In this document: in pieces, positions 25,855 to 36,100 of the stretch
How the letters are laid out: every line of letters begins with the position of its first letter
Numbering within the stretch: position 1 is the stretch's first letter
Origin: Methanobrevibacter millerae
GTDB taxonomy: Archaea > Methanobacteriota > Methanobacteria > Methanobacteriales > Methanobacteriaceae
Assembly: GCF_001477655.1 (NCBI RefSeq)
Contig: NZ_CP011266.1
Location: forward strand, 1 to 64,000
Direction of reading: 5' to 3'
DNA: 64,000 nt
The notes under the pieces: generated by a model
Database searches by the model: none
The model's input: only the letters and a program-made list of their open reading frames with translations
What the model was told of the DNA's origin: nothing
Program-made: the position numbers and the translations under genes

Positions 25855-26634
25855 ATGATAAAAAAATTCATGATTATTATATTATTTGCATTTTTCATGA
25901 TCTCAGCAGTTTCTGCTAGTGAGATTGATGAAGCAGTATTTAGTGATCATGCTGAAGTTAAAATTCAAGAGTTCGCTAAAGTTAACCAAATTGATGTTGG
26001 AGAAGAAATTACAGTTGATGACATTGTTGAAGATGATGTTGTCATTGGGGAGGATAATCATGCTCCAACCAAATATAATCAAGAGTATAATGATTGTATA
26101 ATTAATAATCCTGAAAGTTATAACGAAATTGAAAATAATCAATATAATTATACTAATATTAAGGCTTTGATAGTTGAAACTTGGGATAATGATACGAATT
26201 TAGATTTACATGATTCAATTGTTTCTGTTCATATTTTTAATGATTTCTTAGATAATTTTGAAGTTATTTGTTGTATGAAACTTGATTCAAGTTTTAAAAT
26301 TATTCATTTTAGTCATGATTTATCTAACTTTAAAAATGAAATCAATAAGTTTAAGGTATTGACTCATGAAGATCTCATATTTTATAATAATTATTATAAT
26401 GTATTGACTTCTGATGTTGAAAAATGTATTATTTCATCAAGTGATAAATTACATACTAAATTTGCATTTTCAATTGATAATTCTGTCGTTGGTGGTGCAG
26501 ATAGTTTTATTTATAATATTTTAAATTCTAATTTTTCAAACTTTAACTCATTTTCATTGTCTTTTTTTCAAACATTTTCTAATTTTGCGATAATTTTTAA
26601 TACTAATTATTATGAATACTTTTTTTCCGAGTAA
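25855..26634 (+). CDS. Small secreted adhesin-partner protein, cassette 1
   Basis: 259 aa from ATG 25855, with RBS GGTGAT at 25845-25850. The family is not recognised. There is a signal peptide (IKKFMIIILFAFFMISAVSAS), then an acidic Asn/Asp-rich region (EITVDDIVEDDVVIGED). The most conserved block (about residues 160-235) holds FKVLTHEDLIFYNNYYNVLT and DKLHTKFAFSIDNSVVGG. The C terminus is Ser/Phe-rich (NFNSFSLSFFQTFSNF). It has no anchor or sorting tail, so it should be released or bound to something else. It lies 14 nt upstream of the adhesin. Paralogues occupy the same position at 42952 and 47607. Confidence 0.7.
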   Translation: MIKKFMIIILFAFFMISAVSASEIDEAVFSDHAEVKIQEFAKVNQIDVGEEITVDDIVEDDVVIGEDNHAPTKYNQEYNDCIINNPESYNEIENNQYNYTNIKALIVETWDNDTNLDLHDSIVSVHIFNDFLDNFEVICCMKLDSSFKIIHFSHDLSNFKNEINKFKVLTHEDLIFYNNYYNVLTSDVEKCIISSSDKLHTKFAFSIDNSVVGGADSFIYNILNSNFSNFNSFSLSFFQTFSNFAIIFNTNYYEYFFSE

Positions 26635-26648
26635 AGCATGGTGTAATT

Positions 26649-29600
26649 ATGAACAAAAAGATTTTATATGGATTAATATTATTAATAACTTTATCATTAA
26701 GCTTAGGAGTTGTTTCTGCAAGTGATAACTTTGCAAATGAAACTATTGGCGTAAGTTTAGAAACTCCCGCTAATGATATTCAATTAGAGGCAAGTGGATT
26801 TAATCATGCTTCTGAAATTCAGGGAATTGAAAATACAAATTCAAATTCTTCAAATTCTAATCTATTGGGAGTTTCCAATGAGGATGTTTTAGGTAAAACT
26901 ATAACTCCGAGTGGAACTACTTTCAAAGATATTCGTGATGCAATAGGTAATTCAACTGACGGAGACATTATTGATTTGGGCGGTCTTACTTACACTGGAC
27001 TTTCAAATAAAAACCTTGATTCTCAGGGTAAAAATATCACAATACAAAATGGAATCATCGATGGATCAATGCTTAATAATACCGATCAGGTTGATTATTC
27101 GAAAATTACCCTTAAAAATATGCATTTTAAAAATTTTAATTATTATATGCCTGGTCAAACACCAAGAATATTTGCATTTTCAAATTCTATTTTAGAAAAT
27201 GTGAAGTTTTCTAATTGTACTCAATATAATTTTAAAGGATTTTTTGCAAGTTTCAACTTGGTAAATGCTACAAACATGTCATTTGATGGCATTACTTCCG
27301 GAACTTGTGTTGCAGATATAAAAAGGTCTACTTTTATTAATGTTAACTTTACTAATTCAAGGGTTACAAATGATACAAAAGAACATGATATTGGACAGTT
27401 CACTGTAATGGGTGACAGTACTCTTATTGATTGTAATTTTATTAACACCACTTCCCAGCAGCATGCCGGTGCAATTTGTATGGGAAAAGGAATGAATATT
27501 GTAAAAAACACTAACTTTATTAACTGTACTGCATGGGTTGGTGGAGCAATTTATGCACATGGTGACTTTAGCGAAAATAAAAAATTTTTAATTGAAAATT
27601 GTACCTTTATTAACTGTTCAGCAGAAGAAGAGGGTGGTGCATTAGGTCTTTCTCACAATAACATGGAGGTTAAAGATTGTAAATTCATAAACAACACCGC
27701 TACCAAAGGTGCAGGTATTATGATTGGTGGTATTTACTATCCTGATGCCATTGATGGTGATAATACTCATGGACATAACATAACTATTGATAACTGTTAT
27801 TTTGAAAACAATATTGCAAGTCTAGAAGGTGGGGCTGTGCACATCAGTGGAGATAACAACACTGTTACCAATTCACAATTCTATTACAATGAAGCTCCTG
27901 AAGGCGGTGCTGTACATATCACCGGTGACAATGCAACCGTTATTGATTCTGTCTTTGATGATAACTTAGCACTTGATGGAAAAGGTGCTGCTGTTTATGT
28001 AGAAGGAAATTATTCTTCTATAGATAACTCTACTTTCACCAATCACGAATCTGAAAGAGGAACTGTTTATATTATAGGAAACTACTTTAACTGTACTGAC
28101 TCTGAGTTCATTAACAACACTGCAACCCGTGGTGGTGCTGGATTGTATATGGATGGAGACTATTCTTATGTAAATAATAACTTATTTAATAACAATAATG
28201 CTACTGTTCATGGTGGTGCAATTCATACTCACGGCAGCTATATTCAAATCTTGAATTCAGACTTTATTTCAAACCATGCGATTCCTAATCCTGCAGATAT
28301 TGATCAAGGTTTAGGTGGAGCAATTTATATTAGGGGAGATAATAATAGGATTGCTTTTTCTCATTTCAATTTAAACACTGCTCGTAATGGTTCTGCTGTT
28401 TACAATAGGGGAAATAACTTGTCTTTTGAAGATGATGATTTTGAAGAAAATCAGGCATGGAGTTATTTATTACCTACTACCGCAAACCCTGAATTAAGCT
28501 ATTACAGTGAAACTAACACTGTTAAAGTTGAAATTATTTACATTGGTGGAGATAACATTATCAATGCGATTCACAATGATGGTTCTCCGAAAAATGTGTT
28601 TTTTTATAATGTAACCTATGACCATTCCACAGGTAAAAAAACAACCACTGCTGATGAAATTCATCCTAGGGATGGAGTAGAAAACAGTGAAGACGGTAAA
28701 TGGTTATATCAAGATTCTCGTGAAGATTTACAAACTGTAAATGTTGACATTGTTAACAAAGAGACTGGTGAAGTTGTATACAAAAATCATGACTCCAATT
28801 TGTTAGGCTATTCAGTCTATGGTGATACTGGTTCTAAAACTGGTCTTTATGGTAATATTACTGTCTATTTGACTGGTTTAAATCCGGGTAATTACACTGT
28901 AAATGCTCTACACCCAGAAGATTTATTATATAAAGAAATTTCTAATTCAACTAAATTCGAAATTATTCCTCTTGCTGATTTAGCAATTGTTAAAGAGGTT
29001 TCAAATAAGACTCCTAACTTTGGCGATATAATTACATGGACCCTTAAAGTTACAAACAATGGTCCTAACGATGCAACTGGTGTTTATGTAACTGATTCAT
29101 TACCTGCTGGATTGATATATCTTGACAGTGACGGTAATTATGACGTGAATACTCATACTTGGACTATAGGTGATTTGGCTGTTGGCAGCACTGTTGTCTT
29201 AAATATCAGAACAATTGTAAATATTTCGAATACTACTATTTTGAATGTTGCTGTTGTTGATTCATCTACTTATGACCCTAATAAAACTAATAATGAGGCT
29301 AACAATACTACTAAAGCAAATCCTTCTGCTGATTTGAGTGTCGTTAAATTAGTTTCAGATAAAATTATTATTAATGGTGATACTATAACCTGGACTATTA
29401 TAGTTACTAATAATGGTCCTGATACTGCAGTCAATGCAAAAGCATATGATGTATTGCCTAAAGACTTAATATTTGTAGAATCTGATGGTAATTATGATGC
29501 TAATACTCATATTTGGACTATAGGTGATTTAACAAAAGGAGCTTCTGCAACTTTAAAAATCAAAACAATAGTTAACACTACCAATACAAAGATTGTCAAC

Positions 29601-32342
29601 AATGTTCATGTAAACAGTTCTACTCCAGAATCAAATGAATCAAACAACAATGCTTCTAATGATACTGAAGTACTTGTGCCTGGTTTAAATGTGAAAAAAA
29701 TTACTTTGGATAAGTTAGTTACAGTCGGTAATCAGGTTAAATTTGAAATTGTTGTCACAAATACTGGTAAAACAACTTTAAATAATGTGTTTGTTGAAGA
29801 GTCTTCCTATGATGGTTTAACCTTTGATCATGCTCAACATCAAGATCATTGGGTTCAAAGTATTGTAAATGGTAAGAACAGATGGACTTTAAACACATCT
29901 TTAGTACCTGAAGAAGTTGCTGGTTTAATAGTTGTATTTAACACTACAAATGTCGGTAACTTTACTAATGTTGTTGTTTCTGGTTCTGATGAGACTGAAA
30001 ACAAGACTACTAATAATACTACTAAAGTCGTAGAAGGTAAATTGGATGTTAAAAAGATTACTATTAACCCTGTTGTTTTAGTCGGTGACCAAGTCACTTT
30101 TGAAATCATTGTTAAAAATATTGGGGAAGTTACATTAAGCAATGTGTTTGTTGAAGAGTCATCCTATGATGGTTTAACATATGATTCATTTGTTAAAAAT
30201 GGATATTGGACTAATTCTGTTGTAAATGGTAAAAACAGATGGACCTTAAATACTAACTTAGCTCCAAATGAAGCTATTGGATTATTTGTAGTATTTAACA
30301 CTACTAAAACTGGTAACTTTACTAATGTTGTTGTTGCTGGTTCTGATGAGACTGAAAACAAGACTACTAATAATACTACTAAAGTTGTAGGCGGTAAATT
30401 TGATGTTCAAAAAATCACTTTAACTCCTATTGTGCATGTCGGAAACCAAACTTCATTTGAAATCATTGTTAGAAACACTGGTGAAGTTGTTTTGCATGAT
30501 GTGGTTTTAGAAGAAACTTCATATGACGGTTTAATTTATGATTCATTTGTCAATACTCCTTTATGGACTCATTCAGTTGCAAACGGTAAACATATTTGGA
30601 CTTTAAACAAAGCATTAAATGTTGATGAAGTCGCTACCTTAATTGTTAACTTTAATACTATTGAAGTTGGTAACTTTACCAATATCGTAACTGTAAATTC
30701 CAATGAAACTGGAAATAAAATTGCAAACAATACTACAACTGTTTACAATCAAACTACTCCGGATCCTCAATCCAATAGGACTAAAGAACCTAACATATCT
30801 ATTCAAAAAATTGCTTTAGATAAAGTTGTAATTATTGGAAATCAGGCAATATTTGAAATTATTGTTACTAATACTGGAAATGTAGTATTGCATGATGTAA
30901 CTGTTACTGAAGACTCATTCACTGGTTTAATTTATGATTCTTGGTATGATAGCACTGGGTTATGGCAAGAAGACGGAAGATTAAAATGGATTATGAAGTC
31001 TCCATTATACACTGGTGAAATTGTTTCATTCTACGTAGTATTCAACACTACCACTACTGGAAGATTCACTAATGTTGTCTCTGTTGATTCCAATGAAACC
31101 AACAAAAAATCTGCTAATGATACTGTTGAAGTAATTAAACCTGATTTCGCGGTTGAAAAAATTTCTATTAACAGATCAGTTTTAGTAGGCGAACAAGTAA
31201 TGTTTGAAATCGTTGTTCATAATTTAGGACAAGTTGACTTAACTAATGTTGTTGTTCGTGAAGATATATTTACTGGTTTAGTCTATGATTCATTCATTGA
31301 TCATTCAGGTTTATGGGCTAAAAACGGTGATTTGTCATGGAATTTAACTACTCCTTTACGTGCTGGTGAATATGAAGAATTCTTCGTAGTATTCAATACA
31401 ACCAATGCAGGTAATTTTGTTAATGTTGTTGTTGCAGATTCAAATGAAATTCCAAACAAAACAGACAACGATACCGTTGAAGTATTGAATCCTTCTTTAG
31501 ATGTTCAAAAAATTACTATTAACAGAACTGTTAATGTCGGCGAACAGGTAATGTTTGAAATCGTTGTCCACAATACTGGAAAGGTTATCTTAAATGATGT
31601 GACTGTCAGTGAAAATTCATTTTACGGCTTAACATATGACTCTTTCATTGACTATTATGATGTATGGACTAAAAACAGTGACTTGTCATGGACATTAAAC
31701 GCTCCATTGTATGCTGGTGAGTATTTAAGCTTATTTGTAGTATTCAACACTACCAAAGCAGGTACATTCACTAATGTTGTTTCAGCTTCAAGTGACAAGA
31801 CAAAAGATAAACCTGCCGAAAACACTACAACTGTAACAGAAAATCCTAAAACTCCAATGGCTGATTTAGCTATTGCTAAAGTAATCTATTCTCAAGAGGG
31901 CAATAAAATAATCTGGGGAATTTATGTCGTAAACCAAGGTCCGGATAAAGCAGTAAATACAAGAGTTACCGATGTATTGCCGAAAACATTAAAATATGTT
32001 AATTCAGTAGTATCAAAAGGAACTTATGACTTAAACACAGGAGTATGGTTTATTGGTGATATGGAAAACGGTGAAGAAGCAACAATGATAATTGAAACAA
32101 TCGCTTTAACAACTGGTTTAATTACCAACGAAGCAAATGTAACCAGTGACACTTTCGATCCAGACATGAGCAACAACTATGACAATGAATCTGTAACAGT
32201 TAACGATGTACCTGAAACTCCTCAACAGCCTAAAGAAAATGTTGGGCCAGTTCATGTAACTCCAGCTACAGGTAATCCATTAGTTATGGTATTACTTGCA
32301 TTGATTGCTTTGGGAACTGGTGCTTTGAGAAGAAGAAAATAA
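26649..32342 (+). CDS. Giant adhesin-like protein 1 (beta-helix head, DUF11-like repeats)
   Basis: 1,897 aa, exported and cell-surface. It has a signal peptide (LILLITLSLSLGVVSAS). Residues about 95-615 form a right-handed parallel beta-helix of Asn-rich rungs such as GGAIHTHGSYIQILNS and GGAVHITGDNATVIDS. Two DUF11 domains follow (ADLAIVKEVSNKTPNFGD, ADLSVVKLVSDKIIINGD), then six related Ig-like repeats of about 120 aa (LDVKKITINPVVLVGDQVTF type) and a final DUF11. The C terminus TPATGNPLVMVLLALIALG plus RRRK is a sorting- or anchor-type tail. N-x-S/T sites are dense, suggesting heavy glycosylation. The repeats are nearly identical to the next adhesin at DNA level. Its ligand is unknown. Confidence 0.88.
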   Translation: MNKKILYGLILLITLSLSLGVVSASDNFANETIGVSLETPANDIQLEASGFNHASEIQGIENTNSNSSNSNLLGVSNEDVLGKTITPSGTTFKDIRDAIGNSTDGDIIDLGGLTYTGLSNKNLDSQGKNITIQNGIIDGSMLNNTDQVDYSKITLKNMHFKNFNYYMPGQTPRIFAFSNSILENVKFSNCTQYNFKGFFASFNLVNATNMSFDGITSGTCVADIKRSTFINVNFTNSRVTNDTKEHDIGQFTVMGDSTLIDCNFINTTSQQHAGAICMGKGMNIVKNTNFINCTAWVGGAIYAHGDFSENKKFLIENCTFINCSAEEEGGALGLSHNNMEVKDCKFINNTATKGAGIMIGGIYYPDAIDGDNTHGHNITIDNCYFENNIASLEGGAVHISGDNNTVTNSQFYYNEAPEGGAVHITGDNATVIDSVFDDNLALDGKGAAVYVEGNYSSIDNSTFTNHESERGTVYIIGNYFNCTDSEFINNTATRGGAGLYMDGDYSYVNNNLFNNNNATVHGGAIHTHGSYIQILNSDFISNHAIPNPADIDQGLGGAIYIRGDNNRIAFSHFNLNTARNGSAVYNRGNNLSFEDDDFEENQAWSYLLPTTANPELSYYSETNTVKVEIIYIGGDNIINAIHNDGSPKNVFFYNVTYDHSTGKKTTTADEIHPRDGVENSEDGKWLYQDSREDLQTVNVDIVNKETGEVVYKNHDSNLLGYSVYGDTGSKTGLYGNITVYLTGLNPGNYTVNALHPEDLLYKEISNSTKFEIIPLADLAIVKEVSNKTPNFGDIITWTLKVTNNGPNDATGVYVTDSLPAGLIYLDSDGNYDVNTHTWTIGDLAVGSTVVLNIRTIVNISNTTILNVAVVDSSTYDPNKTNNEANNTTKANPSADLSVVKLVSDKIIINGDTITWTIIVTNNGPDTAVNAKAYDVLPKDLIFVESDGNYDANTHIWTIGDLTKGASATLKIKTIVNTTNTKIVNNVHVNSSTPESNESNNNASNDTEVLVPGLNVKKITLDKLVTVGNQVKFEIVVTNTGKTTLNNVFVEESSYDGLTFDHAQHQDHWVQSIVNGKNRWTLNTSLVPEEVAGLIVVFNTTNVGNFTNVVVSGSDETENKTTNNTTKVVEGKLDVKKITINPVVLVGDQVTFEIIVKNIGEVTLSNVFVEESSYDGLTYDSFVKNGYWTNSVVNGKNRWTLNTNLAPNEAIGLFVVFNTTKTGNFTNVVVAGSDETENKTTNNTTKVVGGKFDVQKITLTPIVHVGNQTSFEIIVRNTGEVVLHDVVLEETSYDGLIYDSFVNTPLWTHSVANGKHIWTLNKALNVDEVATLIVNFNTIEVGNFTNIVTVNSNETGNKIANNTTTVYNQTTPDPQSNRTKEPNISIQKIALDKVVIIGNQAIFEIIVTNTGNVVLHDVTVTEDSFTGLIYDSWYDSTGLWQEDGRLKWIMKSPLYTGEIVSFYVVFNTTTTGRFTNVVSVDSNETNKKSANDTVEVIKPDFAVEKISINRSVLVGEQVMFEIVVHNLGQVDLTNVVVREDIFTGLVYDSFIDHSGLWAKNGDLSWNLTTPLRAGEYEEFFVVFNTTNAGNFVNVVVADSNEIPNKTDNDTVEVLNPSLDVQKITINRTVNVGEQVMFEIVVHNTGKVILNDVTVSENSFYGLTYDSFIDYYDVWTKNSDLSWTLNAPLYAGEYLSLFVVFNTTKAGTFTNVVSASSDKTKDKPAENTTTVTENPKTPMADLAIAKVIYSQEGNKIIWGIYVVNQGPDKAVNTRVTDVLPKTLKYVNSVVSKGTYDLNTGVWFIGDMENGEEATMIIETIALTTGLITNEANVTSDTFDPDMSNNYDNESVTVNDVPETPQQPKENVGPVHVTPATGNPLVMVLLALIALGTGALRRRK

Positions 32343-32351
32343 ACATTTATG

Positions 32352-32380
32352 GGGAATGTATTTTCCCTACTTTTTTTTAT
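32352..32380 (+). terminator. Terminator after adhesin 1
   Basis: GGGAA (32353-32357) and TTCCC (32364-32368) form a hairpin followed by a run of eight T. All four adhesin genes end with this GGGAA/TTCCC design. Confidence 0.7.
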
Positions 32381-33128
32381 TTTAAATTTTCGATTAGATT
32401 ATATAAATTTATATAATTTAAAAATCTATTTTATACTATCTATTGAATAGTTTGTAATTATCTTTCTATTAAATAGTATATGTTTTCGCTTTATATTACA
32501 ATGACTTAAATCGAATTAAAATAACAAAAATTATAGTTTTGTCTATAATTATATTGGATATTATGTTAATTGTATTATCCACGAAACGCATAGTATCATT
32601 AGAATAAGGGTAAATAAATCATTTATAATCTTTTATGATCGTATTAACGGTTAAATTTGGTTTTATGTTGGTTATAATTTATAATCTTATAATTAATGAT
32701 TATTTATTCTTTTTATTAATGGTATTGAATAACTAATTTTATTTTACAATAGATTTTTCTAATTGATATTTTTTATACTCTTATTTTCTTATCAAATAGA
32801 TTTAAAAGTGTTATTTTCTATTAGGAACGCTAATTTAATATAATGTTTATATATGAGGAAAAATTAAGTAATAATTGTTATTTTAATTTCGATTTGACTA
32901 ATGTTTATTGTATTATAACAGCCGATAATAATTAGTTTACTATTTTTTTAAAAGGTAATATGGACTGTCAAGCACATAACTTTAAAATTAAATTTTATTG
33001 TTATTGAGTGGATTGAGACAAGATTGTATTAGTAATTTTATGCAGTTTTTTATTCATAAATTTAAACTGCAATTCAATATTTCTATTATCATATTGTCCA
33101 TATCAAAAAATATCTTTGGTGAGATTTA
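32381..33128 (+). promoter_or_regulatory. Long gene-free leader of adhesin 2
   Basis: No gene is seen in this 750-nt stretch. It holds two CTATT-N-AATAG palindromes (32440-32450, 32466-32476), an inverted repeat AATTATAG/CTATAATT (32529-32550), the cassette half-site ATCAAATAGAT (32791-32801) and the cassette TATA element TTTATATATGAGGAAAA (32846-32862). A hairpin TGCAGTTT/AAACTGCA lies at 33041-33071. The start codon is 267 nt downstream of that TATA element, about where the small partner gene stands in the other cassettes, suggesting a deleted partner or a long leader. Confidence 0.5.
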
Positions 33129-36100
33129 ATGAATAAAATAATGAAAATCATTATTGCATGTTTGATGTTAATAATTATTTTCTCTATAGGATCGGTTTCT
33201 GCAGAAGAAATCGTTGACAGCGATTTCACTGATGTTTCGCAGATATCAGGTGAAGTTGCTACTGTGGAGGATAATCAGATTATAAATGATGTCAATCAGG
33301 AAATTGTTTATTCCAATTACAGTAATAATGAAAAAAGTCAGGTTCCTATTTCAAGTGGTGAAGTAGGTGAAAATCTAAGAGAAAATCTATTGGGATTAAG
33401 TTTGGATGAAGAGAATGCTCTTCAATATGGAGATATAATAACTTTCAGCGGAGATCATTTCAGAGACCTTCGTGATGCTATAGAGAAAGCTGAAGACGGA
33501 GACACTATCGATTTAGAGGGAAAAACTATTATTGCAGATTCTATGGGTGGTAATTCAAGATTAACTACTCATAAGCATTTGACCTTTATTAATGGTGTTA
33601 TAAATTCAGCTAATGTAACCACTATTTCTGCCGGAATGCGTAGTGAATTTTATAACTGTATTTTTGAAAATGTGACTTTTATCAATTATAGGGAAGCTTA
33701 TACATATGGAATGATTATATCCGATTGTGAATTAAGGCATGTTACTTTTCAAAATTTCACCGTCGATGTAGCCGGATTTGTAGTAAGAAGATGTAATTTA
33801 ACTGATGTTAATTTTACTGAATGTCATTCTTTGCTGGAAGAAGATGAAGATGATTATGAAACTGGTGCTATGATAGTAGCATATAATTCTAACTTTGATA
33901 ACTGTAACTTTGTAAACTGTACTACTAACAGACACTCCGGTGCGATTTGTATTGCTGGAGAAAATGGTAATGCTGTAAATATTACGAATTCTAATTTTAT
34001 TAATTGTAGAGCAGGTATTGGTGGAGCAATCTATGTTCATGGTAATGAAGCTATTAATGAAAATTTCCACAGTAACATTATAAACTGTACATTCATCAAT
34101 AATACTGCAACTGAAAGAGGGGGAGCTATAGGTTCCAGTCAAAATTATTTGGTTGTTGAAAATTGTCTATTTGAGAATAACACTGCAAAGCGGGGATCAG
34201 CTTATATGCTTGCAGGTATTGATCATGGTCTGGATGGAATTCCCGAAGGTCATTATAATTCAATAATCAATAGTACCTTTAAAAACAATGTCGGTACCGA
34301 AGAGGGTGGAGCAGTCCACATCACAGGTAATAATAACAAAGCAATAAACTGTACTTTTTTGGATAATTATGCAACCGAAGGAAATGGTTCAGCTATTTAT
34401 GTTCATGGTAATAATTCATCAGTCATTGATTCAGAATTCTATCATCATGAATGTTCAAGAGGTACTGTTTATATTATAGGTGACAATACAATAATAGATA
34501 ATTCAATATTTGAAAATAATACTGCATCAAGAGGTGGAGCAGGTGTTTATGTTGATGGAAATAATACTTTAATCAGTAATTCTATTTTTAACAACAATAG
34601 TGCTGTTTACCATGGGGGTGCTCTTCATTCTCATGGGGATAATCTTACAATAACAAATTCTAACTTTACTTCAAATACAGCTATTGCCTCTACAGATGAC
34701 ATTGAGCAGGGTTTAGGTGGTGCTATTTTTATTAAAGGAGATAATTCAGATATTTCATTTTCATTTTTTGAAAACAATGTTGCACGTAACGGGTCAGCGA
34801 TATATAACAGGGGACAAAACTTAACAATTGAAGATGACACATTCATTGAAAATCAGGCATGGAGTTATCTTATCACTGGAATAACAAATGATAAACGTTT
34901 CTATTATGACCCTGAAGCTAATGTAACTATTGATGTTACTCATATGGGTGGAGACAATATTATCAATGCTATCTATAATGACGGAAGTCCGAATAATATT
35001 TTCTTTAAAAATGTGACCTATGAACTTTCTCTTAATAACAGAACTAATTCAGGGCCTGATTTAGTTAATCCGGTTGATGGTGTTGAAAAAAGTGAAGGCG
35101 GTACTCTTGTTTATCAGGATTCTCGTGAAGACAATCAAAACATTACAATTGTCGTTACTCATATGGAAAGCGGAAAGGTTGTAATCAATGTTACTTCCAA
35201 AACAGGTATTTTAGGTAATTTAACTGTCTCTAAAAAAGGTCTTCTTCCGGGAAATTACTCTGTAAATGTCACTCACATTGAAGACGGATTGTATAAATTT
35301 ATTACAAATATGACTTACTTTGAAATTTTGCCGGTGGCTGATTTGGCTGTTGAAAAATTGGTTTCAAATAAAACATGTAATCTGGGTGATGAAATTATCT
35401 GGACTATTAAGGTTACAAATAATGGTCCAAATAATGTAACTGATGCTTATGTGATTGATAAGCTGCCTGATGGATTAATATTCAATGGTGCTGATGGTAA
35501 ATATGATGAAACTACTGGAAGATGGGACATTGGTACATTAAATGTTGATGATGTTAAAATTTTAGCAATTAAAACTATAGTAAATATTACTAATACCACT
35601 TTTGTGAATGTTGCAACCATAAACAGCAGCACTTATGATCCAAATCAAACAAATAATGTCGCTAACAACACTACAAAATCTAATTCCATTGCTGATTTAA
35701 GTGTAGTCAAATTAGTTTCCCAAAAGATATCTGTTATTGGAGATACAATTACCTGGACTATTAAGGTTACTAACAATGGCCCAGATACTGCTGTAAATGC
35801 ATATGCAATTGATGTTCTTCCTTCAGATATAGCATATGTAAGTGATGATTCAAACGGTAAATATAATTCAAATAATGGAAGATGGGATATTGGTAATTTA
35901 AAAAAAGGAGATTCAGCCACTTTAAACATTGTAACAAAAATCACTAATGACATGACCACTGTTGTCAATAATGTTTTTGTAAACTCCAGCACTCCCGATT
36001 CCAACATGACCAATAATAATGCTTCAAACGATACAAGAGTTCTTGAATCCAATTTCATTGTTGAAAAAAATACAATTACTCCTATAGTATCTGTAGGCGA

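Noticed and set aside
27221-30361. Opposite-strand open frames inside the adhesin genes (also at 33798-37262 and 44990-51636)
   Set aside because: Low-complexity shadows of the repetitive Thr/Asn/Val-rich coding strand, with no ribosome-binding sites or family signal.
32957-33104. Inverted pair ATATGGAC / GTCCATAT
   Set aside because: The arms are about 140 nt apart, in AT-rich sequence, with no counterpart in the other cassettes; probably chance.
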